Of a stretch of 64,000 nucleotides of DNA, positions 22,948-32,656 are shown piece by piece; position 1 is the stretch's first letter, and the number at the start of each line of letters is the position of its first letter. The notes under the pieces were generated by a model. The model was not told the origin of the DNA. It saw only the letters and a program-made list of their open reading frames with translations, and made no database searches. Both the position numbers and the translations under genes were made by a program. This DNA is from Charina bottae. Lineage: Eukaryota; Chordata; Lepidosauria; Squamata; Charinaidae. Where the stretch lies: positions 54,427,501 to 54,491,500 of the forward strand of contig JALMGJ010000006.1 in assembly GCA_023362775.1 (NCBI GenBank). The letters run 5' to 3'.

Positions 22948-23082
22948 CAGTGTTTCTCAACCTTGGCAACTTTATGATGGGTGGACTTCAACTCCCAGAA
23001 TTCCCCAGCCAGCATGGCTGGCTGTGGAATTCTGGAAGTTGAAGTCCACCCATCTTAAAGTTGCCAAGGTTGAGAAATGCTG
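22948..23082. mobile_element. hAT MITE with 8-bp TSD
   Basis: A 135-bp element starting CAGTGTTTCTCAACC and ending GGTTGAGAAATGCTG, with long inverted arms through GGCAACTTTA and GTGGACTTCAACTCCCAGAA. Exact 8-bp TSD GCCTAGAT at 22940-22947 and 23083-23090. The 61367-61494 element is a related copy. Confidence 0.93.
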
Positions 23083-23090
23083 GCCTAGAT

Positions 23091-24718
23091 GAATCCAAAC
23101 TACTTCACATAAGCCTACTTGTTTGGGGATAGCTAGCAAAGATTAGAGAGACCAAGCAACTTGGTGTAGTCTTTTGTTTCAGAATAGTTTGGAAAGAATG
23201 TATTTTGCATCTCTTAAAAGAGAGGTTAGCATTTTGACTGTACTGTCAATGTTGCATCATAATTTTTGGCTCAAAAGAAGAAAATATCAAAATACGTTTT
23301 AACTTAGAACTTCAAAAAATGCTTAAAACATATTTAAATGATTGTTCTCTTACTTTAAAAAAAATTAATGAGATTAAGATAAAAGGGACACTAGGTTTTG
23401 GGTACATCCACAGAACTGCTTTGCTGTGCTCTTGCCCCATCCTGGAGCCAGCAGGAAATCATGCTGCCCTAAATCTTTCTGCCCCCACAGCATGGCTTTA
23501 GCATGTATTCATGCTGTGCTTTAATGCTCAATATTTTAAGTGCCATGATAGCTGGTTCCCCTTTGCTGAACTTCCAGCTCCACCCAATGTCATCCACCAC
23601 ATGAAAAGTCTCCTCCAATTGGCATGCCCAGCATTCTGGTTACTCCATGCACTGCATTGCCCCCCCCTTTCCTGTTGTATTATCCACTAATTGAACTCCC
23701 CCTCCCCTTATTGTCCCTTTGACCACTAGGCAGTAGCAAAAAATATTTTTTAATCTTTTGACTGCCATGTGGCAGTTGACCAGATTTGTGCAGCCAAGAT
23801 GTAGCTGCTTAGTCAGTGGTGCTGAAATGCTGGAGCTTGAGAAAGGACTTTTACTATGGAGATTAGTGTAGGAGGGATAAACTACCCTAGGATCATTATG
23901 TGAGGAGGTTATGTGAGGAGGCAGGGCTTCTCTGGGAACAGTAGCCACTGGGAAGGGAATTTCCTGCTATGCAGATTAGGAAGTATAGGAGCCAGGTCCT
24001 TTAATTGCACTTTCAATTACATCCTGTTAAGCGAGGGTGGGGCTAGTCAAGTTCAGAGCTTCATACCTTCTAGGTCAACTGGTTGACCAACCCATTTAAA
24101 AAAGAAAAAAAGTGGCCACAAAAGCCAGGGTTCCAGTCTTACTCTCAGCCAAACCAGCATCACGGAAGAGATGCCCAGGCCAGGGACTCGAGAGAAGAGA
24201 GCAGTCTCCCAGCATATCCAGAGACCAATTGAGCTTGAGCAGATTACCACACTTGACCACACCACCTAAACCTGCCTGATCCATGTGCCATGGTTTGTCC
24301 AGATGGAAGGTGAAATGGGATGATAGAAAAAAACACTTTCAGAATGGAGTACATAAAGCCATCTTCAGGCTGCCTCAGCTATGGGTTGATGAGAAGATAT
24401 AGGCATTGGTATGAGGACATGTCTCCTGAAAATGATTAGTGGGATATCTTTATACCAGGGCAAGCAGAATGTGTGGGTGTGTCTCCTTTTTGAGCCTCCA
24501 TAGATAAAGGATCTTGTATAGCATTAAAGAGACCCTTCCCACTGTTTTACTGGAATGATATCCCTGAACTGGAAATCTCTTTTTTGTGATGTTCTTCTTG
24601 CAGTACAAAAGATCATATGATGTCTCTCTATTACAAGACAAGAGAGAGGGCTAAGAGAGCTTCTACCTATTAAACTATATCAGTTTCCTTCAATCTGCTC
24701 TGCTTAGAAATTATGAAC
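23091..24718. other. non-coding, no recognised element
   Basis: Short chance frames only; no repeat boundaries identified. Confidence 0.45.
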
Positions 24719-24814
24719 TTCAATTTCCAGATATGTCTATGAAGGTTCTCAGCCATCCAGGTGGAACAGTCTGTGGCTTGAATCATGTCAACTGGATTTC
24801 TATTTTCTTAGTGG

Positions 24815-24849
24815 AAACGTTTCACTCCTTATCCAAGGAGCTTCTTCAG
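24815..24849 (-). ncRNA. hammerhead ribozyme-like motif, left arm of PLE copy 2
   Basis: Minus-strand mirror of the motif at 26143-26177, adjacent to the one-sided extension, retaining the core and helix II. Confidence 0.65.
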
Positions 24850-24950
24850 TCTGAGTAAAGTTAGTAAGGGAATCCTTAAATATGTTTCTAGGCTGGCTGT
24901 GTGACCTTGCACCTGGGGCTAGGTCATGGTTATTTTTGAGATGTTTGTTT

Positions 24951-25487
24951 CTAAGTCCCTTTATCATCTAAAGGAGGATCGTTAAGATTACCCTGCTGCT
25001 GTTGAGCTTGTGAAATGGTCTTAATCTTCCTAGGCACAGAAGACAAAGCAGGAAGGAAGATAGGGGAAAGGTTATGCCTGAGGCCCCCACCTCTATTTAA
25101 GGAAGGATTTTCCAAGTTGGCATGAATGGATTCCTTGACCCCTCTCTCAAACCACCTATCTTCTCTGTCTAAAATGTGAACATTAATGTCCTCAAATGAG
25201 TGTCCTTTTTCCTTTAGATGAAGATAAACTGCTGACTCTGGTCCTGTGGTGTTACTTCTCCTGTGTTGGGCCATCCTCCTGTACAAAGGTTGTTTGGTTT
25301 CTCCAATGTAGAGTTCAGAGCACTCCTCACTGCACTGGATTGCATACACTACATTGCTTTCCTTGTGTTTTGGAGTTTGATCTTTGGGGTGTACAAGCCT
25401 CTGTCTCAGTGTGTTGGTGGGTTTGAAATATACAGGTATGTGGTGTTTGCCAAATATCCGTTTGATCTTTTCAGACACGCCAGCCAT
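24951..25487 (-). CDS. Penelope-like GIY-YIG endonuclease domain (left arm)
   Basis: An open frame of 178 codons starting at an ATG, reading outward from the palindrome centre. Penelope-like retroelements encode a reverse transcriptase followed by a GIY-YIG endonuclease that nicks the target for reverse transcription. Seen: a linker with IKRIFGKHHIPVYFKP (residues ~8-23); a Cys pair C-x3-C (near 52-56); the GIY-YIG core VVYAI...LYIGET (about 46-64) followed by the catalytic-type Arg region LYRRMAQHR; then HILDRE and RWFERGVKESIHA with the expected Glu. The RT domain is missing, so the protein is an N-terminally truncated pol. It is identical in sequence to the right-arm copy. Confidence 0.85.
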   Translation of the reverse strand: MAGVSEKIKRIFGKHHIPVYFKPTNTLRQRLVHPKDQTPKHKESNVVYAIQCSEECSELYIGETKQPLYRRMAQHRRSNTTGPESAVYLHLKEKGHSFEDINVHILDREDRWFERGVKESIHANLENPSLNRGGGLRHNLSPIFLPALSSVPRKIKTISQAQQQQGNLNDPPLDDKGT

Positions 25488-25504
25488 GTAAGGAATGAAA
25501 TTAC

Positions 25505-26041
25505 ATGGCTGGCGTGTCTGAAAAGATCAAACGGATATTTGGCAAACACCACATACCTGTATATTTCAAACCCACCAACACACTGAGACAGAGGCTTGTA
25601 CACCCCAAAGATCAAACTCCAAAACACAAGGAAAGCAATGTAGTGTATGCAATCCAGTGCAGTGAGGAGTGCTCTGAACTCTACATTGGAGAAACCAAAC
25701 AACCTTTGTACAGAAGGATGGCCCAACACAGGAGAAGTAACACCACAGGACCAGAGTCAGCAGTTTATCTTCATCTAAAGGAAAAAGGACACTCATTTGA
25801 GGACATTAATGTTCACATTTTAGACAGAGAAGATAGGTGGTTTGAGAGAGGGGTCAAGGAATCCATTCATGCCAACTTGGAAAATCCTTCCTTGAATAGA
25901 GGTGGGGGCCTCAGGCATAACCTTTCCCCTATCTTCCTTCCTGCTTTGTCTTCTGTGCCTAGGAAGATTAAGACCATTTCACAAGCTCAACAGCAGCAGG
26001 GTAATCTTAACGATCCTCCTTTAGATGATAAAGGGACTTAG
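25505..26041 (+). CDS. Penelope-like GIY-YIG endonuclease domain (right arm)
   Basis: Mirror copy of the frame at 24951-25487, 178 codons, identical protein despite a synonymous difference (an Arg codon in LYRRMAQ). The YIGET core, the paired cysteines and the Glu of WFERGVKE are all retained, so the domain is intact even though the reverse transcriptase that should precede it is absent. The two start codons are 17 bp apart and point away from each other, so a transcript through either arm would not include the other as sense. It probably has no independent promoter and was carried as the 3' end of a longer element. Confidence 0.85.
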   Translation: MAGVSEKIKRIFGKHHIPVYFKPTNTLRQRLVHPKDQTPKHKESNVVYAIQCSEECSELYIGETKQPLYRRMAQHRRSNTTGPESAVYLHLKEKGHSFEDINVHILDREDRWFERGVKESIHANLENPSLNRGGGLRHNLSPIFLPALSSVPRKIKTISQAQQQQGNLNDPPLDDKGT

Positions 26042-26142
26042 AAACAGACATTTCAAAAATAACCATGACCTAGCCCCAGGTGCAAGGTCACACAGCCAGC
26101 CTAGAAACATATTTAAGGATTCCCTTACTAACTTTACTCAGA

Positions 26143-26177
26143 CTGAAGAAGCTCCTTGGATAAGGAGTGAAACGTTT
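26143..26177 (+). ncRNA. hammerhead ribozyme-like motif in PLE copy 2
   Basis: Same CTGAAGA - 7-bp helix II with GGAT loop - GAAACGTT arrangement as copy 1, located about 100 bp downstream of the endonuclease stop codon. Confidence 0.65.
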
Positions 26178-26499
26178 CCACTAAGAAAATAGAAATCCAG
26201 TTGACATGATTCAAGCCACAGATTCAATTTCCAGAATTCCTAACCATTATTGCTTTATGGGAGATGAAGGCCAACAACATGTCTGAATTAGACTGTATGG
26301 TACAAGATGATCAATCAGCTAGCTTCCCATTCTACCATTATTTTAAAATTATAAATGTTTTTAAAATATTTTAAATTATTCATATCTACATTCCTATGCT
26401 GCCTACTCCATGGATTAGAGCAAAATCATGTGGGACACAAAATATACAATACACCGTTCAGTCACTAACCCTTAGCAATTGCTTCTAAGTAAGTGGTAT

Positions 26500-26900
26500 C
26501 TTCTGCTCCAATGGCCTTCTAAGATATTAGCAGGGAATCTTGGGGACAGGCTATTCCAGAGTGAGAGGTTTGTTACCAAGAAGGCTTGTTTCTGAACATC
26601 CTCCTAATAATATCTCAGCAGAGGAATTTTCAGCCCACCTTCTTGGCCAGGGAAAAGTGGGAAAGCAGGTTCTATCTGGATGAGATGATCCCAAGATTAC
26701 AAGGACCCAAATCATAAAGGGCTTTCTAGGTAAAAATCAGTATTTTGAATTAGACCAGGAACACAACTGGCATCCAGGGTAGCTCCTGTAATATTGGTGT
26801 TATTCTATTATACTGGTGCTGACTGGGCAGCTTTTGGGTAGCTGAATTGCCTTCGGAACCAACTGTTGATGTTTCATTTGGCTGTTTAATATTGTTCAAT
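26500..26900 (+). repeat. old LINE fragment (CR1/L2-like, non-coding 3' part)
   Basis: Contains the order 'cattccagagtgagag...aagaaggcttg...aaagggctttctaggtaaaaatcag...ttgaattagacc...', the recognisable spacing of a reptile LINE 3' region. Strongly decayed; the family name is uncertain. Confidence 0.4.
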
Positions 26901-29900
26901 TTCTAACAAAAACATTGTTTTGCACGTCATGCTTTGTTAATAAAATTCTCCTTTTCAGATAAAGAGTTCATTGTGAAGCTCTATCAAATGTTTTTGCTTT
27001 CTTCCCTCCCCAAAGTATTTATAGTGTATCCATAAAAAAGGAAGAGAATTAAAAGGGAGGGGAAATTATTGAAGCTGGGTTCATCTCAAAAAGGCCCTTC
27101 ACGTAGCACCTTGTCAGATATCTCAGAATAGCATGCATGCATTTCAGCCTTCAGGAAAGACATTTTTAAATTCATTTCAGTCATTGCTTGTAATTGAGTT
27201 TAACCGCAGAAAATCCTTCAGTTGACCTCCTGTCTGTCTTTGTTTCTGCTCTTAATGCAATTGTTCAGAGAGAAAAATGTTCCATCTAAACAAGTCAGAA
27301 TGACAGGAGGAAGAGAGAGAAGCAAAACAAAACAAAAATGCTGAAGCCATCTGCTTGGAGAACATTAGGACCAAATGCAGGTAAATAATAGAAACAGCTT
27401 AAATTGCTTCCTTGGTATCCGCCCTCCCCCACCCCTGTACACACACACCACAAAAATCTCTGAACCACATGGTACAAATACATCACATATGGAAACTAAT
27501 TTAAACCCTAGAAAACAGAACAAGATTGCTGGAGAAAAAAACATTCAGCACAATGAAATATTTTTAGTGGAGTGGAATTATGTGAGTAGGTTGAGGGAGA
27601 TGAGCTTCTGAAGTGTCTTTTTAAAATGGTGTTTCCTGGTCAAGAATCTTTCTCATACATCCTCAAGCGCAGCAGGAATTAGCAATGTTAGTGAGATACG
27701 TATGTTTGAGGGCTGGGTGGGTCATGTGTTCAAAATTCAACTGTCTTGAAAATTGAGATACATTTTGAATCAGGCTCAGATCCAGTTCTGTGCTAGACCT
27801 GAACTGAAATCACGTTCAGCCACTACCTTTTGGTAGCTTCCCTGCCAGCTTCACTACCTTTTCAATCAATTTTCCCCTGACCTTTATAAAGGGAATGTGG
27901 TCAACTGGCAGCAGGGAATGTAGTTCCAGCTTGAAATGATCCTACTGAAGTGCATGATCCTGTTACAGGAATTCTCTGCTACCCCTTATTAGGAAAGTAA
28001 AAGATATTGCCACAATTTTTTCTAGGGCTACATTTGGAAGTTCTGTAAAAACTGACTCCTCCCATGGCATGGGTGTAGCATTAAATTACACAAGTTTTTC
28101 TTTCTCTACTTAAGCATCTGAACATCCCCCTTCCCCAAAAAAAGTCATTGATTTGCATCTGAGAAAGCTTCTTCTTCTCACCCACTCTGTGTTCTCGGCT
28201 ACATCCCCTTCTTTATCCACAGCATGCAGTCTCTCGCTCACTTGCTCTTCTTTTTCTCTCTCTTCCCCCATCCAAATGTATTAAGGAAAATTGTGAACAG
28301 GAAAAAAGAACCTAACTGGTGTGGATTTTTAAATAGATTCCTAATAGAAATATAAAAAAAATGTAGTCAGAGAAGGAGAAGACTGTTTATCAACTAGGAC
28401 TTTAGTACAGAAAGGATTTTTTTATCTGTACCACCTACTCAGTTACCTGTTTCCCCTTAATGAAGGAAAATATTTCTTGTTTGCTTGCTTGCAAAGGGAA
28501 AAATGCTGGAAGGAGGAACTATTAGGATTTTGTTTTGTTTTTGTAAGCCTTCTTGTTTATTTATAGCCTGTCTTTCCCTCAAATAGCTGAAGATGAAGAT
28601 GGCATTTGTACCTTCAGGTTTTTCTTTCTTTCACAGCAATTATCTGAGATAAGTAAGACCGAAAGAGGGAGAGAGAAACAAATAATATCACAATGATTGG
28701 CCTCCTATACCACATCGGTTTAGAGTCCAAGTTACTATAGTTGGAGTAGGCTTGAGGTATTAATCATGTATTCAAGTACTTTAAGATGATAAGATGACCT
28801 GAGACTTCAACTGCCCTCTACCACAGCGAAGGGAGGAAAAACTGCTATTTCAACCAGTTCCTCTTTTGAAATATTGATGGACCTTTGGCTCTCTCCCACT
28901 GTCATCTACCTTGTAGAATGTTCAACCTCATTTTTCTGCAGAACGTACACAGATCCAGCCCAAGACATTTGGCTACCTGAGTCAAAGGATATGCAAGCTC
29001 TCACCACTTCCTTCTATGTTCAGAAGTGAATCGACAGGACAGCATCTTTTGTCAAATCTACAAGGAGAAGGCTTTCTTAGAGGAGTATAGGTCAGGCTGT
29101 AAGGTGCATAAAAGCTTTGTCCTTTTGTACCTTGCTTCTGTTCTATGACCCCAAATCTGTTACCTGAGGTAGTCATCTTGCTGTGGCTAATGACAAGGCT
29201 GGCTGTTTTTCAGAATATGCTTTGGATTTAATTTTTTTACCGCATCAAAAAGATATCTCAAACCAATTGATTTTTTTTTCAGAATGGTGGTGCTGGTAAA
29301 TTATTTTGACACAGTATCCTTGAAAAATCTCCTTCTGTATTTCAGGAAGCCATGTGCATATCATATCACATATCATCACCTGTAACATGTAACATGTAAC
29401 AGGAAAAATGTACTCTGTTCAATCTTAGGTTTTCTTCTTTATAGGATGATTTGTCCTCCCTTTTCCCTGCTTCTGGATTTCTTGTTTTTGTTACCTACTT
29501 TTCCTATACTATCTTAAAACAATTCTTGTATTAGCAAGGTTGAATTCTCCCTTCTTGTATCAGTATCCCTATAATCAATAATGTTAAACAGGAGTGCACT
29601 TCTACAACACACTGCATTTACTACAAAGCATGAATTACTCAATAGTGGTTCCAGATATTGTCACAATCTTGATAGTGAACTAACCACTCGGGCGGTCTTA
29701 ACCTCTGCTCAGCAGAAATGCTGACAAAACATATGTGTGTTTGCCTCTTGCTTTGGAGATGATGTGTAGAATGTTTATTGTTGATTTGTTCACTTGTTAT
29801 GGTGGTATCTTGCCCCTGCTTTCAAGGAGGTCAAGCTGGTAGACATGAGATAGACATGAGCTTATCTCATATTGCCTAATCCTAGAATCTATTTTGTATA

Positions 29901-30091
29901 TCCATATTTATGACTCTTAAACACATCTTAATAGTTTCCAGTTGAAATGTTTGATCAACATCAGTTCATATAAGGTTGACTAGGAAAGGAGACTCTTGCT
30001 AAGCTGCAAATATGTGAATAATGTGAACCATTTGTACTTTTGCTAGATTATCTGTCTCCATCAAGGTGCACTAACTTTAACACTTTAAATG
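26901..30091. other. non-coding, no recognised element
   Basis: AT-rich sequence. A possible decayed SINE tail near 28545-28660 could not be confirmed. No coding features. Confidence 0.4.
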
Positions 30092-30102
30092 AACAGAATA
30101 TT

Positions 30103-30145
<43 letters not shown>

Positions 30146-30262
30146 TTATCCCGCCTCTATTATTATTTTTTATAAATAACTCAAGGCAGGGAACATACCT
30201 ACTACTCCTTCCTCCTCCTATTTTCCCCACAGCAACAACCCTGTGAGGTGAGTTGGGCTGAT
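30092..30262 (-). repeat. SINE 3' portion with (TTTA)n tail
   Basis: On the minus strand: CAACTCACCTCACAGGGTTG, GTGGGGAAAATAGGAGGAGG, AGGCGGGATAATAAATAAAT. This is the non-tRNA part of the SINE family seen at 56670-56900 and 57057-57236, ending in a long pure AAAT run (30097-30147). Confidence 0.65.
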
Positions 30263-31452
30263 AAGAAATATGGTTCTCTTATTAAAGACCAGAAAGTAAT
30301 GTTGAGCCAATATCTGCCTTACAACTTCTCAGAAGTGTTTTTTCCCTGTTCCTGAATACTTACAATATTCTTAGTGTGCTTGAGAATTTTTCTTACTAAT
30401 ACTCTTGAGCTCGTGTTATTGTTGGAACTGGCAAAGGATGCTTTTGTTGATGCTGCTTTCTTTTATAAATATTTTCTCTACATTGAAATGTCTCTAACTG
30501 CCCATGTTTCCCAGTATGAAAAAAAAGTAGAAATCAAGGAGTTTTCTCATGATGTCCTCTCTTAACATTTAACTGTTCAGTAGAATGAACTCAGTGGAAT
30601 AACATTCTTTGAATTTAATTCACACACACAAATATTTCCCTTGGTCATCTCATAACCAATTAGGTGTACACACTCTGTTGTTACTTGATATGCTCCCTTC
30701 CGTCTAAATTATATTTCCCCAATTAGGCTTGATGTTTGGGCAGCCTTAAAATTCTGGCCAAGCTGACAGATGAAACACACTGATTGCAGGGAACAATTGC
30801 TTTTATACTACATTTTTGTTTCATCAAAATCTTTTCAGGACTATCAGTCTTTTTGCAATTCCTTTGTTCAGGCTAGGAGGAAAGCCATTAAATCAACCCC
30901 ATCACTTGGTCAAATCTTTTCCCCTATTTTCTTTCTGACTCTCTTTTGTTAGTCTTGACCTCCATTTTTCTCCAGGTAGGATTACCTGGACTTTTTCTTC
31001 AGGGCAGAACTTTTCTATTAACAAAGAAGGATAAAAACATACCTAGACCTTTTCTCTCTTTCACTAGCTAGAGTCACTTTGGACAACTGCAGAAAGACAG
31101 CCAACCCTGAGATTTACCCTACTCTTTCCAGCCTATTGTTTCTCTCAGAGAAAAACCATCTGAAGCCAGATCCCACTCAAACAGACTGGACTAGAGCCCA
31201 GCCAGTGTGACCCTGGAGTGCGCAGAGGCTGTCATGGTATTCTATTGAATTGGACTTACAGTACAGCCCCAAGGAGGTACCTAGACCTTGCAGGAGCTGA
31301 ACTAAACCCTTCTGGTACATTGTCTTCTTAGAATTTGGAAGCCACTATATTTCTGGATCCCTGAAACAGCCCTTCAGAGTTGGGGTTCACAGCTTGGAAA
31401 ACCTAGCTGGCTTCACCTGATCGGTTAGATTCAGAATCAGATAAAGGAGAGC
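30263..31452. other. non-coding, no recognised element
   Basis: No supported features. Confidence 0.45.
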
Positions 31453-31466
31453 TATACCAATACTCA

Positions 31467-31791
31467 AGGGGCGTGGTGGCTCAGCAGGTAAGACACCAGG
31501 CTTGTCAATCAGAAGATCGCAAGTTCGGAGGTTCGAATCCCTAGCCCCACGTGACGAAGTGAGCTCCTGCACTCGCCCCAGCTCTTGCCAACCTAGCAAT
31601 TCAAAAGCATGCAAATGCAAGTAGATGAATAGGTACCACTTCGTTGGGATGGTAACAGTGTTCTGCACACATCATGCCAGCCACATGACCGCGGAAGCAC
31701 CTTCGGATAGTGCTGGCTCTTTGGCTAACAAATGGAAATGAGCACCAGCCCCTAGAGTCGGACACAACTGTGCAGGGGAAACCTTTACCTT
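31467..31791 (+). repeat. tRNA-derived SINE with TSD
   Basis: A pol III A-box-like TGGCTCAGCAGG and B box GGTTCGAATCC lie in a tRNA-like head, followed by a family-specific body (AAAGCATGCAAATGCAAGTA, CACATGACCGCGGAAGC) and an end reading AGTCGGACACAACTGTGCAG then CCTTTACC. Exact 14-bp TSD TATACCAATACTCA at 31453-31466 and 31792-31805. Second copy at 42563-42901. Confidence 0.92.
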
Positions 31792-31805
31792 TATACCAAT
31801 ACTCA

Positions 31806-32641
31806 TTCTTTGAACTCAACTGAGTTCCCAGCTCCAGAAGAACTATGGCTTCAGAAAGCCAAGAAGCACTGAGTAGACCCAGCGAAAGAGCAGTGGTAAA
31901 GAATTTATTTATTAGAATCTCCATACTTGGTATCCTCCAACTGTTAGATAATCGATTTATCAGTAACCTTCATGGACTGTAATTATTTATGTAAGCTGCA
32001 AAGGAAAGGTGATTCTTTTTCTTTCTCTCTGTCACTTTCCTCTTCAGACCACAAACATTCTATTTTATTGTCCATTCCCAAGTGAATTGCTGCCTGTGCA
32101 CGCATGTATGTGTGTTTGTACCTGTGTATGAATGCTATACAGTATTTTATAACTTTCTCTCTTCTGAAAGAATGTTTTATTTTTTAAATGTCTCTTTTCT
32201 GAACGAAGAATGCTATACTTTGTAAAAAAAAATTCTTTTCTGAAGGAAGCTTTCAAAATCCTTGCTTTCTTTGTGTGGCAAGAGTTTCTATTTTTCTGTT
32301 TCTGCCTTCTCCTTCTTTAGCTGAACATTTTGTAAAGTGCATCAGTTTACAAAACCCTGCCCCATTTTTCCAGCCACTCTCTGAACTCCTATTTCATCTT
32401 TATCTCATTGAATTGAATGTGCTATTCTGTGAACGCCCTGCCTTTATTTCATTGAAAATAATGTGCTCTTCCCTGAATTCCTTGCCTTTCTTTCATTGAA
32501 CTGAATATTCTAATTTTATAGAATATTGTTTATTTTATTGCCTTGTATTCCATTAGCCTCAAATATTATTTGTGCTATGTTCCGCATAAATTATTGATTA
32601 TTTAAATCGTACGTTTCAAATATTTAATGAATTGTATTTAT
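31806..32641. other. non-coding, no recognised element
   Basis: AT-rich; AATTGAATGTGCTATTCTGTGAA-type motifs recur loosely around 32300-32520 (a degenerate ~60-bp tandem pattern). No gene. Confidence 0.45.
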
Positions 32642-32656
32642 TGGTTATTGTAGTAG

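Larger units (their letters stand above)
24732..26222 (-). mobile_element. palindromic Penelope-like element, copy 2 (coding)
   Basis: Flanked by the exact 13-bp duplication TTCAATTTCCAGA at 24719-24731 and 26223-26235. Arms 24770-25490 and 25502-26222 (721 bp each) are head-to-head reverse complements around an 11-bp centre, with the same coordinate offset throughout, so there are no indels; only about three mismatches were noticed. A 38-bp extension (24732-24769) homologous to the extension of copy 1 is present only on the left, so this copy has the opposite orientation. Each arm encodes the GIY-YIG endonuclease C-terminal part; the reverse transcriptase is absent. Confidence 0.93.

Noticed and set aside
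25196..25796. Additional 76-107 codon frames antisense to the GIY-YIG ORFs
   Set aside because: Shadows of the endonuclease frames, mirrored by the palindrome.
24770..26222. The palindrome as an assembly artefact
   Set aside because: A few real differences between arms, a one-sided extension, an external 13-bp TSD and two further independent copies with the same design make an artefact unlikely, although long reads should confirm.
31467..31560. tRNA gene
   Set aside because: A and B boxes are present, but the cloverleaf is degenerate and the unit continues into a SINE body with TSD and a second copy.
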